Shown: positions 8,512 to 15,974 of the stretch, in pieces
Layout of the letters: each line of letters starts with the position of its first letter
Position numbering within the stretch: position 1 is the stretch's first letter
Source: Bauldia sp965232525
GTDB taxonomy: Bacteria > Pseudomonadota > Alphaproteobacteria > Rhizobiales > Kaistiaceae
Length of the DNA stretch: 64,000 bases
Assembly (NCBI RefSeq): GCF_965232525.1
Contig: NZ_OZ246980.1
Coordinates: 1,488,001 to 1,552,000 of the forward strand
Direction of reading: 5' to 3'
Notes under the pieces: model-generated
Seen by the model: only the letters and a program-made list of their open reading frames with translations
Told to the model about the DNA's origin: nothing
Databases searched by the model: none
Position numbers and translations under genes: made by a program

Positions 8512-9522
8512 ATGGGCTTTCCAACCGACCCGGACGTGTGGCTCCCGCTGGTGTTCGCGGCGCTGATGGGGGTGTCGATCCTCATCTACGTCATTCTCGA
8601 CGGTTTCGACCTCGGCGTCGGTGTCCTGACGCCACTGGTCGGAGAGGCCGACAAGGATCGCATGATCGCGTCGATCGGTCCTTTCTGGGATGCGAACGAG
8701 ACATGGCTGGTGCTGGCGGTCGGCCTGCTGCTGGTCGCTTTTCCGATCGCCCATGGCGTCATCCTGACGGCGCTTTATCTGCCGGTCGCCGTTCTGCTGA
8801 TCGGTCTGATCCTGCGGGGCGTCGCGTTCGAGTTCCGGGCCAAGGCGCCGGTACACAACAAGCCGATCTGGAACGGCGCCTTCTTCGTCGGATCGCTGAT
8901 GACGTCGCTGTCCCAGGGGTTCATGCTGGGGCTCTACATCATGGGGCTGGACTGGACGCTCGCCACGGTCGCCTTCGCGCTGCTGACTGCGGCCTGCACC
9001 ACGGCCGGCTACGCGTTCATCGGCGCCTGCTGGCTAATCATCAAGACCGAAGGCGCCCTGCAGCGCAGAGCCGTCCGCTGGGCGAAGACCGGGTTGGCGG
9101 GGGTGCTTGCGGGTTTCGTCGCGATCTCGGCGGCAAGCCCGGCGGTCTCGGAACGCATCTTCGAGAAGTGGTTTTCCTTTCCGCAGATGCTGGCGCTGGC
9201 GCCGCTGCCGATCATGGCGGTTGGTATCACCGCGCTGCTGTGGTGGGCGCTCGAACATCTTCCCGATGAAGCGGATCGCTACCGCCACATCCCCTTCGCC
9301 GCGGCATCCGTTCTGTTCACCCTGGCCTTTGCCGGTCTCGCTTACTCCTTCTACCCCTACGTGGTGCCTGAGCGGCTGACGCTTTATGAAGCCGCAGCCG
9401 CGCCGGAAAGCCTGATGATCATTCTGGTGGGCACGATCGTGGTCCTGCCGACGATCGCCGGATACACCGCGCTGGCGTACGTCGTCTTCAGGGGCAAGGC
9501 ACGCGACCTGACCTACGACTAG
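8512..9522 (+). CDS. cydB: Cytochrome bd-type quinol oxidase subunit II
   Basis: Membrane partner of subunit I, 336 residues with about eight hydrophobic helices and no haem ligands of its own. The N-terminal part carries the family markers ILDGFDLGVGVLTPL, IGPFWDANETWLV and GVAFEFRAKA. It follows subunit I by 4 nt. No small CydX-like subunit or cydDC genes are seen nearby, which is usual for CIO-type operons. Its end overlaps the end of the converging acetyltransferase gene by 4 nt. Confidence 0.96.
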   Translation: MGFPTDPDVWLPLVFAALMGVSILIYVILDGFDLGVGVLTPLVGEADKDRMIASIGPFWDANETWLVLAVGLLLVAFPIAHGVILTALYLPVAVLLIGLILRGVAFEFRAKAPVHNKPIWNGAFFVGSLMTSLSQGFMLGLYIMGLDWTLATVAFALLTAACTTAGYAFIGACWLIIKTEGALQRRAVRWAKTGLAGVLAGFVAISAASPAVSERIFEKWFSFPQMLALAPLPIMAVGITALLWWALEHLPDEADRYRHIPFAAASVLFTLAFAGLAYSFYPYVVPERLTLYEAAAAPESLMIILVGTIVVLPTIAGYTALAYVVFRGKARDLTYD

Positions 9523-10166
9523 CGAACCGGTTCCATCGTTTCCCCGGCGTTCCCGCCAGTCTGTGCCGGGGGTGGAAGTTCGCGGACGATCCGCGCCGGG
9601 TTGCCGACCGCGACCACCCGCGCCGGCAGTGACCTAGCGACGACGGACCCGGCGCCAACGGTGGTTCCGTCCCCGATGGTGACGCCGCCGAGCACGATCG
9701 ATCCCGCACCGATCCAGCAATGGGAGCCGATGCTGATCGGCGCGTTCATCGCGATGGCGTGATCGAGGGCACCGGTCGTCGGATTGGTCCTGATCCGCTC
9801 CTCAGGCACGACCGGGTGGCCGGCCGTTAGCAGCGAGCAGTTTGGCCCGATCAGGGTGAAGCTGCCGATCCGGATTTCCGCGCCGTCCATGAACAGGCAG
9901 TTCGTGTTGATCAGGCAGGAATCGCCGACGAAGACATGGCGACCGTATTCCCACCGCACCGGCGGGTTGAGGAAGCTCTCGCCGAAAGCGCCCATGGCGT
10001 CGCGCAGGAGGTGAAGGCGCTCGGTCGGGTCGGCGTCGCCTTCGGTCGCGTTGACGCGGAGATACTTTTGCGCCGCTTCGGACTGGAGCGCCATGATTTC
10101 CGCGTCGGGCGCGCGGTAGGGCATCCCGGCGATCATTCGGTCGAACTGGCGACGCGGTTCGTTCAT
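9519..10166 (-). CDS. Maltose/galactoside O-acetyltransferase-like protein (left-handed beta-helix)
   Basis: Cytoplasmic acetyl-CoA-dependent acetyltransferase of 215 residues. The N-terminal cap (QFDRMIAGMPYRAPDAEIM, near residues 5-25) is the maltose-acetyltransferase motif. Hexapeptide repeats follow, including IRIGSFTLIGPNCSLLTAGHP with the catalytic histidine, then CWIGAGSIVLGGVTIGDGTTVGAGSVV, and the C-terminal GNPARIVREL. The ATG at 10166 gives the normal family N-terminus; upstream codons in frame do not resemble it. It lies 50 nt after the second PhyH gene and probably shares its transcript. The acceptor may be a sugar, but this is not shown. Confidence 0.9.
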   Translation of the reverse strand: MNEPRRQFDRMIAGMPYRAPDAEIMALQSEAAQKYLRVNATEGDADPTERLHLLRDAMGAFGESFLNPPVRWEYGRHVFVGDSCLINTNCLFMDGAEIRIGSFTLIGPNCSLLTAGHPVVPEERIRTNPTTGALDHAIAMNAPISIGSHCWIGAGSIVLGGVTIGDGTTVGAGSVVARSLPARVVAVGNPARIVRELPPPAQTGGNAGETMEPVR

Positions 10167-10216
10167 TGCCTCATTGGCGCGAAATCTCGCCGCTTGCCCT
10201 GTGATCGACGCGTCGA

Positions 10217-11104
10217 CTAACCGTCCAATCGTGCCTCGCCCGGCACATTTTCCACACGGGTCAGCCAGTGATGGACCGTGAAGTCGTCGTCGCCGGCGAG
10301 CAGGCGCCACAGCTTGGTGCGCTGAACCACGTCGAGGTAACCGCCGCGCACGTCAGCCCAGGGCTCCCAGGTCGACAGCCGGTGCTGGATGTCGTCCTCG
10401 GCTCCGTGCGGCGAGTGCAACGGCTTGGCGGCGCGGGCCGCCTCGGCGTCATAGGTCGACATGTCCCAATGGCCGGTCTGCCGGACGGTCGGGTTGAAGC
10501 GAAGCTTGTACATCGCCCTGGGCGTATCGGAGGCGTTGCGTCGCCCGGCGTGCCAGATGTTGTGGTGGAGGATCAGCACGGTTCCGGCCGGGCCGACCAA
10601 CTGGGTCTGGCCGCGGACGTTCTGGTAGCGGGCGATGGTCGCCTGGTTGACGCGGCGGAGATGACTGCCCGGCACGATCAGCGTCCCGCCCATCTCGCGG
10701 GTGACGTCGTGGGGGTAGTACATCAACTGGACGTCGAAGGCGTCGCGACGGGCGTCGATCATCGCGTCGCAATGGAGGAACTGCGAGACGTGCTGCCCCG
10801 GCTCCCGATAATGCAGGCGCTGGTGGTCGACCAAGGCGCCGGGGCCGAGAAGGCTGTGGAGGGCGCCGGCGACCTCCGGCAGGCGGAGCATGGCGTCGAT
10901 CGGCGTGTCGGGGGCGAAGGCCTCGCCGATCGGCGTGTCGAAGCGGACGGCCGGCAGGCGACGGTTAGCGTCGTTCTCGTCGACGAGATCGCGGGCATAC
11001 CGGTCCATGAACGCGGCGTTGACCGACGCCGGGACCACCGCGTCGAAACGCAGGAAGCCGTTGCGGACAAAGTCGACCATCTGGTCGACGGTGAGCAGTT
11101 TCAT
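10217..11104 (-). CDS. Phytanoyl-CoA dioxygenase (PhyH) family protein, second copy
   Basis: Fe(II)/2-oxoglutarate oxygenase of 295 residues. Iron ligands are visible as HCD in QFLHCDAMIDARR and the distal histidine in LILHHNIWHAGRRNASD; the nearby RAMYKLRF segment supplies a basic residue. MGGTLIVPGSHLRRV is a family hallmark. It is clearly divergent from the PhyH protein at 5.4-6.2 kb and is not a recent duplicate. The gene overlaps the 91-aa protein gene upstream by 4 nt (coupled translation) and precedes the acetyltransferase. In this subgroup the substrate is usually unknown; the operon suggests a small-molecule tailoring step. Confidence 0.88.
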   Translation of the reverse strand: MKLLTVDQMVDFVRNGFLRFDAVVPASVNAAFMDRYARDLVDENDANRRLPAVRFDTPIGEAFAPDTPIDAMLRLPEVAGALHSLLGPGALVDHQRLHYREPGQHVSQFLHCDAMIDARRDAFDVQLMYYPHDVTREMGGTLIVPGSHLRRVNQATIARYQNVRGQTQLVGPAGTVLILHHNIWHAGRRNASDTPRAMYKLRFNPTVRQTGHWDMSTYDAEAARAAKPLHSPHGAEDDIQHRLSTWEPWADVRGGYLDVVQRTKLWRLLAGDDDFTVHHWLTRVENVPGEARLDG

Positions 11105-11376
11105 TCGACCGCCTCCTCGATCTTCTCGAATACCACCTCGAACGCCAAGAAACCGGGTTCGTAGTCCAGTTCGCCGGTCTGGGGCGACAGGGTCGACATC
11201 TGGATCACCCGCCAGCCGTCGTGCAGGGCGTCCAGCCCGGTTTCGTACGGGGGCTCGTCCTCGTCGCCGGAGACTGGTGGCGTTTTCGTCGTCCCGTCAT
11301 ACATCGTCCACGCGGTCACCCGGCTGTCCAGCGCGGAGGTGTGAAGGTAGAGAATCAGCAGTTTTTGCGCGCGCAT
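11101..11376 (-). CDS. Small conserved-looking protein of unknown function in PhyH operon
   Basis: 91 residues starting MRAQKLLILYLHTSALDSRV. No family is recognised. It is acidic, without a signal peptide or membrane helix, and has aromatic residues scattered through it (alternating pattern in WRVIQMSTLSP and FLAFEVVFEKIEE), which suggests a small beta-rich fold. Support for a real gene is the 4-nt stop/start overlap with the PhyH gene and the sensible codon pattern. It could be an accessory or partner of the dioxygenase, but that is only context. Confidence 0.65.
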   Translation of the reverse strand: MRAQKLLILYLHTSALDSRVTAWTMYDGTTKTPPVSGDEDEPPYETGLDALHDGWRVIQMSTLSPQTGELDYEPGFLAFEVVFEKIEEAVE

Positions 11377-11542
11377 GATTCCGGTGCCGCCAGGCGGCTG
11401 TCATCTGGCTGTGTTGCGAAAGGAGCCGTCGGCCGGGACCGACCCAGTTGAGACACTCTTTATCAGCCAAGATCGGAGGCCGGTAAAGGGAAACATGTCA
11501 GTCGACCCAATTCGGCCTTGTGGGCGAGCGGTCACCGCATCA

Positions 11543-12472
11543 TTACCGGTCGAAGGTGAGGCGCATGACGATATCCTGATCGTAGTTGCCGAACCCGCGG
11601 CCGAAAATGTTGACGCCGCCGGGATGATCGGCGTTCGGATCGATGCCGATGCGCACGCGGATGGAGTGGTGGTTCGGCAGGTCGAGGTCGCCCACGGTCA
11701 CGTCCGAAACCCGGACGCCATCGACCAGGGTGCCGTCGGTGCCGATCGTCCATTTCTTGAGCTTGCCGTATTGCGAGCCGCTCATCCGCCACCAGGAAGG
11801 CGTATACGCCCCGCGCTTGTCGCCATAGTCGCCGGGCGAGGTCCACGTGCCGACGGCGACGTTGTTGATCCAAACGGTGATGTCGGACGGCCAGTCGGGG
11901 TCGGTGCCCAGCACCTCGGACGACAGCTCCATCGACAGCTCGATAGTGTCGACCGCGGCGTTGGCCAGCTTGGCGTTGTTCGGGAACTTGTACTCGACGT
12001 GGCCGCGGCCGAACCAGATCAGCGCCGCCCGCACTCTGTCCGGGTCGAGGAAGAAGTCGGGGACGTCGAGCATGCCGATCACGCCTTCGGTCGAGCAGAG
12101 CCCGCATGGGGCTGTGACGTCGCAGCTCGTGTAGAGCCCGAGCGGCATGGCGACCTCGACCGAGTTGTCGTCGGGATTGGCCTTCTCGACGTCGAAGCGA
12201 ATGAGGATTTCGTCGAACCGGGCGGAGCAGATCTTCTGATGCCCTTTCCGCGCCTTGACCGTGTCGGTATCGATCAGCCCGGCCTTTTCGAGAACCTGAA
12301 CATTGGTGGCGATCGTCGACTGGGGCAGGGAGAGCAACCGACTAATATCGTTGACGTTTAGCGCACCGTTTTCGTGCAGTAGGCCAAGGATCCGGACCCG
12401 GACGGTCGATGCCAGCCCGCGAAGCACATCGCCTCGCTCCTGCGGGTTGATGGTTAGGAAATGCGGTTTCAT
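11543..12472 (-). CDS. ArsR-type regulator with large C-terminal ligand domain
   Basis: Likely repressor of the arabinoside locus, about 309 residues. Residues 10-85 form an ArsR-type winged helix (VRILGLLHENGALNVNDISRLL, then LPQSTIATNVQVLEKAGLI). The remaining 220 residues look like a beta-rich effector domain (WINNVAVGTWTSPGDYGD, HSIRVRIGID). A cysteine cluster in SCDVTAPCGLCS may bind metal or form a disulfide. Two-domain ArsR proteins of this type are found next to sugar importers. The start may be ATG 12472 or ATG 12493; neither has a clear ribosome site. A TATC-N9-GATA element lies just upstream. Confidence 0.85.
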   Translation of the reverse strand: MKPHFLTINPQERGDVLRGLASTVRVRILGLLHENGALNVNDISRLLSLPQSTIATNVQVLEKAGLIDTDTVKARKGHQKICSARFDEILIRFDVEKANPDDNSVEVAMPLGLYTSCDVTAPCGLCSTEGVIGMLDVPDFFLDPDRVRAALIWFGRGHVEYKFPNNAKLANAAVDTIELSMELSSEVLGTDPDWPSDITVWINNVAVGTWTSPGDYGDKRGAYTPSWWRMSGSQYGKLKKWTIGTDGTLVDGVRVSDVTVGDLDLPNHHSIRVRIGIDPNADHPGGVNIFGRGFGNYDQDIVMRLTFDR

Positions 12473-12515
12473 TAGCGGGGAGGGTACTCGCATGACGTTG
12501 ATGGCGCGTCTTATG

Positions 12516-12532
12516 TATCACGATCGCTGATA
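12516..12532. promoter_or_regulatory. TATC-N9-GATA operator candidate upstream of regulator
   Basis: TATC-acgatcgct-GATA, extended to a 6-bp inverted repeat GTATCA/TGATAC. It lies 23-44 bp upstream of the two possible ArsR-type starts. The same TATC-N9-GATA spacing is found upstream of the binding-protein and GH51 genes of this locus. Confidence 0.6.
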
Positions 12533-12592
12533 CTGACTAAACGAAAACGCGTTCCTCGTCGGCGTGCGTGTCAGGCGGCCTGCCCACCCGCA

Positions 12593-13489
12593 TCAGCCCT
12601 TGATCGCGGCCGACAGCATGATCGCCTGCGTCACGCGACGCTGGAAGATGAGATAGGCCAAGGCGACCGGAATCGCGCCCAACAGCGCTACCGCAAGGTC
12701 GCGGGCGTATTTGACGCCAAAGGCATCGTCGACCTGGGTGATGCCGACGGTCACGGTCATCATCGGTTCCTGGGTGATAACCAGGAACGGCCAGAAGAAC
12801 TGATTCCAGGTGGCGGTGTAGGTGACCAGGGCCAGCGCAGTGGTGATCCCCCAGTTCATCGGCAGGTAGATCTTGAACAGCACCTGGAATTCGTTGGCGC
12901 CGTCGACCACCGCAGCTTCGCGAATTTCGCGCGGCACCATGTCGAAGAACTGCTTGTAAACGATCAGCACGATCGGATGATAGACGAGCTGGGGCAGGAT
13001 CACCCCGAGCCAGGTATTGATCTGGCCGAAGTCGTTCATGAGAACGAAGTGGCTGACCACCAACGCCTGGAACGGTATCATGAAGCTCGCCAGCACGATC
13101 AGGTAGAGCAGTCTCCGGCCGGGGAAGCGCAACTGGGAGATGGCGTAGCCGGCCATCACCCCCATGGAGATGATCAGGAAGGTGATCGCCACGGTGGTGA
13201 CGATCGAGTTGATGTACCAGCGCCCCATGCTGGTGTTGAACATCGCGTGGATATAGTTCTCCAGCGTAACCGCCTGCGGGATAAGCTGGATGCCGGGGGC
13301 GACCACGTCGGCCTCCGGCTTCACGCTGGTGATCACGCCCCAGTAGAGCGGAAACGCCCAGATGACGGCGGCGATGATGGTCAGCAGCGTGATGATGCCG
13401 CCGCCGATGTTCACCGAGCGCGACCAGCGGGCAAGGCCACTGCTTGCCGCGCCGTCAAGGGTCTGGCCCTGAGCCATCGGCCGGCTCAT
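12593..13489 (-). CDS. Sugar ABC transporter permease, MalG-like (CUT1)
   Basis: Inner-membrane permease of 298 residues with six predicted helices. The EAA loop is REIREAAVVDGANEFQVLFKIYLPM near residues 195-220 and the C-terminus ends RRVTQAIMLSAAIKG, a usual MalG-type tail. The ATG at 13489 shares bases with the stop of the MalF-like gene (TAATG). An in-frame start further upstream would translate the MalF-like gene in the wrong frame, so it is rejected. It pairs with the MalF-like permease; no ATPase gene follows. Substrate is inferred from the adjacent GH51 enzyme to be an arabinose-containing oligosaccharide. Confidence 0.93.
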   Translation of the reverse strand: MSRPMAQGQTLDGAASSGLARWSRSVNIGGGIITLLTIIAAVIWAFPLYWGVITSVKPEADVVAPGIQLIPQAVTLENYIHAMFNTSMGRWYINSIVTTVAITFLIISMGVMAGYAISQLRFPGRRLLYLIVLASFMIPFQALVVSHFVLMNDFGQINTWLGVILPQLVYHPIVLIVYKQFFDMVPREIREAAVVDGANEFQVLFKIYLPMNWGITTALALVTYTATWNQFFWPFLVITQEPMMTVTVGITQVDDAFGVKYARDLAVALLGAIPVALAYLIFQRRVTQAIMLSAAIKG

Positions 13490-14364
13490 TAGCGCGAATC
13501 CCTGGTGCGTAGCACCTGGTACTGAAACACCGATAGCGCGACGATAATGAAGAACAGGAAGACGGCGACCGTCGAGGCGTAGCCGCCTTTGTTGAGCTGG
13601 AAGGCCTGGCGGAAGATGTACTGGACCAGCACGTAGGTGGAGTTGGCCGGTCCGCCTTCGGTGAGGATATAGACCTGATCGAAGATCTTGAGCTGGGCGA
13701 TCAGCTGGATGGTCAGCACCAGCGCGGTGACCGGCCAGATCAGCGGCCAGGTTATGTAGCGGAACTGCTCCCACGCCGAGGCGCCGTCAAGCGAGGCGGC
13801 CTCGTAGAGATCGGGCGAGATGTTGCGTAGGCCCGCCACGAACAGAAGGACAGTGAAGCCGATCGTCCACCAGATCGTGACAATGGCAACGCCCGGCATC
13901 GCCCAGGCGCGGGTGCGGAAGACGGAGACCCGTTCGCCGACGATGGGTTCGATCAGGTACTGGGCGATGCCGAACTGAAGATCGAGCACCCACTCCCAGA
14001 TCGTCGTCACCACGGTTATCGGCAGGACGAAGGGGAGGAAGAAACAGGCGAGCACCGCCGCCTGCAGCCAGCCCTTGAGGCGGGTCACCATCATGCCGAT
14101 CATCAGCCCGAGCAGCGTCGTCGGCACCACCGTCAACAGGACGAAGTAGAACGTGTTCCAGGTCGCGCGAAGGAACAGCCGGTCGCCGATCAGCCGGGCG
14201 TAGTTGTCGAGGCCGACCCAGCTGCCTTCTCCAATCAGCGGCGCGTCGGTGAAGCTCAGCCGCACCATCTGGGAGGTCGGATAGAGGAAGAGTACGATCT
14301 GGGCGATGACAAACGGCGCCACCAGGACGGCCGCGGCCCAATACTGCGATCGCTTGTTGTTCAC
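13489..14364 (-). CDS. Sugar ABC transporter permease, MalF-like (CUT1)
   Basis: Inner-membrane permease of 291 residues. It has a first helix at residues 9-31, a short periplasmic loop (TDAPLIGEGSWVGLDNYARL), then a core of five helices. The EAA loop reads DLYEAASLDGASAWEQFRYITWPL near residues 190-215, and the motif LTEGGPANSTYVLVQYIF follows. All are standard for the MalF/UgpA branch. It begins 91 nt after the binding-protein stop, with palindromic sequence between, and its stop overlaps the MalG-like start. Confidence 0.93.
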   Translation of the reverse strand: MNNKRSQYWAAAVLVAPFVIAQIVLFLYPTSQMVRLSFTDAPLIGEGSWVGLDNYARLIGDRLFLRATWNTFYFVLLTVVPTTLLGLMIGMMVTRLKGWLQAAVLACFFLPFVLPITVVTTIWEWVLDLQFGIAQYLIEPIVGERVSVFRTRAWAMPGVAIVTIWWTIGFTVLLFVAGLRNISPDLYEAASLDGASAWEQFRYITWPLIWPVTALVLTIQLIAQLKIFDQVYILTEGGPANSTYVLVQYIFRQAFQLNKGGYASTVAVFLFFIIVALSVFQYQVLRTRDSR

Positions 14365-14396
14365 GGCGATCCGCCTTTCCCGTCGGTCCAGACAGT

Positions 14397-14439
14397 ACCG
14401 GCCGGACCCAGCTCTGTAAAAGCTCCGGATCCGGCCGGT
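14397..14439 (-). promoter_or_regulatory. Stem-loop region after binding-protein gene
   Basis: Arms ACCGGCCGGA (14397-14406) and TCCGGCCGGT (14430-14439) pair perfectly over 10 bp around a 23-nt loop that holds a smaller AGCT/AGCT stem. A second short stem, GGCCT/AGGCC, lies directly after the stop at 14440-14456. Location between binding-protein and permease genes suggests control of downstream expression or protection of the upstream mRNA. Confidence 0.55.
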
Positions 14440-14455
14440 GGCCTAAGCGGGAGGC

Positions 14456-15733
14456 CTATTCAAGCATGCTTTGCAGCTCGTCGCGCAACAGTTCCATCGC
14501 TTCCTGCGGGTCCATGTCGTCATTGACCGCGGGAACCAAGTAGTTGGTGGCGGCGTCGAACAGCGGCGAGGCAACACCGGCGATCTCCGAGCGCGGATCG
14601 AACACGGCGGTTTCGGCCAGCACCGAGTAGACCGCGTTCGGCTGCATGGTCTTGTACTCGTCGCTGTCGGTCACCGGGACATAGGCCGGGATGTGACCGG
14701 CGGTCGCCCAGAACAGGCTGTTCTCGTTCATCCAGGCGATCACCTTCAGCACCGCGTCGAGTTTCTCAGGCGTGACCGGCTTGTCGGCGTTGTTGGGGAT
14801 GGCGAAGGCATGGGAGTCGGCCCACGTCGCCGGCTGGTCGTAGAGAACCGGCAGGCGGATGGCGCCCCAGTCGAACAATTCGCCGTTCTTGGCGAGATCG
14901 ACCATGGTCGGGACTTCCCACACACCGTTGATGTGCATCGCCGCTTCACCGGAGGTGAAGAGCGCGATCGAGGCCGGATAGGCGGTGAGCTTGGGCGACC
15001 AGCCCTCTTTCACCCACTTGGCCATCTCGGACGCCGCGGCGACTGCCTTGTCGAGATTGTCGCCGGGAAGCACCTGGCCGTCGTCGACAACCAAGCCCCC
15101 TTCCTGGCCGAACAGCGAATAGAAGATGCGCCAGAGCGAACTGCCTTCGTCGCTGTGGATCGACAGGGCGTACTCGACACCGGTTTCCGCTTCGAGCTTG
15201 GCGAGCGCCGCGTTGAAGTTATCGACGCCGTCGAGCCCGGTCGGCAAGCCGTCGTCGCCGAGCAGGCCGGCCTGTCTCAACAAATCCTTGTTGTAGTAGA
15301 GAACCACCGCATGGACGTCGAAGGGCACGCCGTAGAGCTTGCCGTCGACCTGGGCCGCGGCGAAGTTCGACGCGTTGAAGTCGGACGCCTCGAGACCGAC
15401 GCTGGCCAGTTCATCCAGTGTGATCTCCCGCAGGACACCGGTCGGCACCGCGAGCGGAAAACGCGACAGATGATAGGTCATCATGTCGGGGCCCTCACCG
15501 ACCGCCGCCGAGGTCTGCACCTTGGTGTAGTAGGGGATGCCCCATTCGAGCGTGGTGGCCTGGATCTCGATCTCGCCCTCATGCGCCTCATTGAACTGCT
15601 CGAGCAGGGCCTTCATGCGGACCCCGTCGCCGCCGCCGAGAAAGTCCCACCAGATCACCGTTTCCTCGGCTTGGGCGCTGGCTGCGAACACCGCGACCGT
15701 CGCCGCCAGTGCTGTCGTCAAAACTCGTCTCAT
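14456..15733 (-). CDS. Periplasmic sugar-binding protein, ABC family 1
   Basis: Receptor of 425 residues for the arabinoside importer. The signal peptide MRRVLTTALAATVAVFAASAQA is cleaved near residue 22. Family 1 features include VIWWDFLGGGDG at the mature N-terminus, VQTSAAVGEGPDMMTYH, and GVPFDVHAVVLYYNKDLLRQAGL near the hinge. The ATG at 15733 has a strong ribosome site (AAGGAGG, 7 nt upstream). It is first of the three transporter genes; a TATC-N9-GATA element is about 205 bp upstream. Its closest relative in the window appears to be the binding protein at 53-54 kb, judged by eye. Confidence 0.94.
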   Translation of the reverse strand: MRRVLTTALAATVAVFAASAQAEETVIWWDFLGGGDGVRMKALLEQFNEAHEGEIEIQATTLEWGIPYYTKVQTSAAVGEGPDMMTYHLSRFPLAVPTGVLREITLDELASVGLEASDFNASNFAAAQVDGKLYGVPFDVHAVVLYYNKDLLRQAGLLGDDGLPTGLDGVDNFNAALAKLEAETGVEYALSIHSDEGSSLWRIFYSLFGQEGGLVVDDGQVLPGDNLDKAVAAASEMAKWVKEGWSPKLTAYPASIALFTSGEAAMHINGVWEVPTMVDLAKNGELFDWGAIRLPVLYDQPATWADSHAFAIPNNADKPVTPEKLDAVLKVIAWMNENSLFWATAGHIPAYVPVTDSDEYKTMQPNAVYSVLAETAVFDPRSEIAGVASPLFDAATNYLVPAVNDDMDPQEAMELLRDELQSMLE

Positions 15734-15936
15734 CACCGTTTCCTCCTTTGATGTGAGCCGTGGATTTGGCTGGCCCGCGCGCGAGCCGAAGCCGTCGGCC
15801 GAATGCGGGCGTTGGCCCGTGTCGGTACCGTTGTGTCGCCCTCCGCATTTCGGTTTCGTACCCATCTTTTCAGCAGGTCCGGGCGACCCTGAGAGTACAT
15901 GGCCGCTCGACCATGATCAACCTGTCTCATGATATA

Positions 15937-15953
15937 TATCACGTAATCGGATA
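15937..15953. promoter_or_regulatory. TATC-N9-GATA operator candidate upstream of binding-protein gene
   Basis: TATC-acgtaatcg-GATA, sharing TATCACG with the copy upstream of the ArsR-type gene. It sits in an AT-rich pocket between the GH51 and binding-protein genes, next to another palindrome (TGATATATATCA at 15930-15941). Confidence 0.55.
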
Positions 15954-15974
15954 TAATCAGACGGCTGACTGTCC

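Noticed and set aside
13490..13774. N-terminal extension of the MalG-like permease
   Set aside because: It would translate the MalF-like gene in another frame; the TAATG junction at 13487-13491 gives the natural start.
15930..15941. Perfect palindrome TGATATATATCA as the locus operator
   Set aside because: It has no counterpart upstream of the other units; the overlapping TATC-N9-GATA element does.
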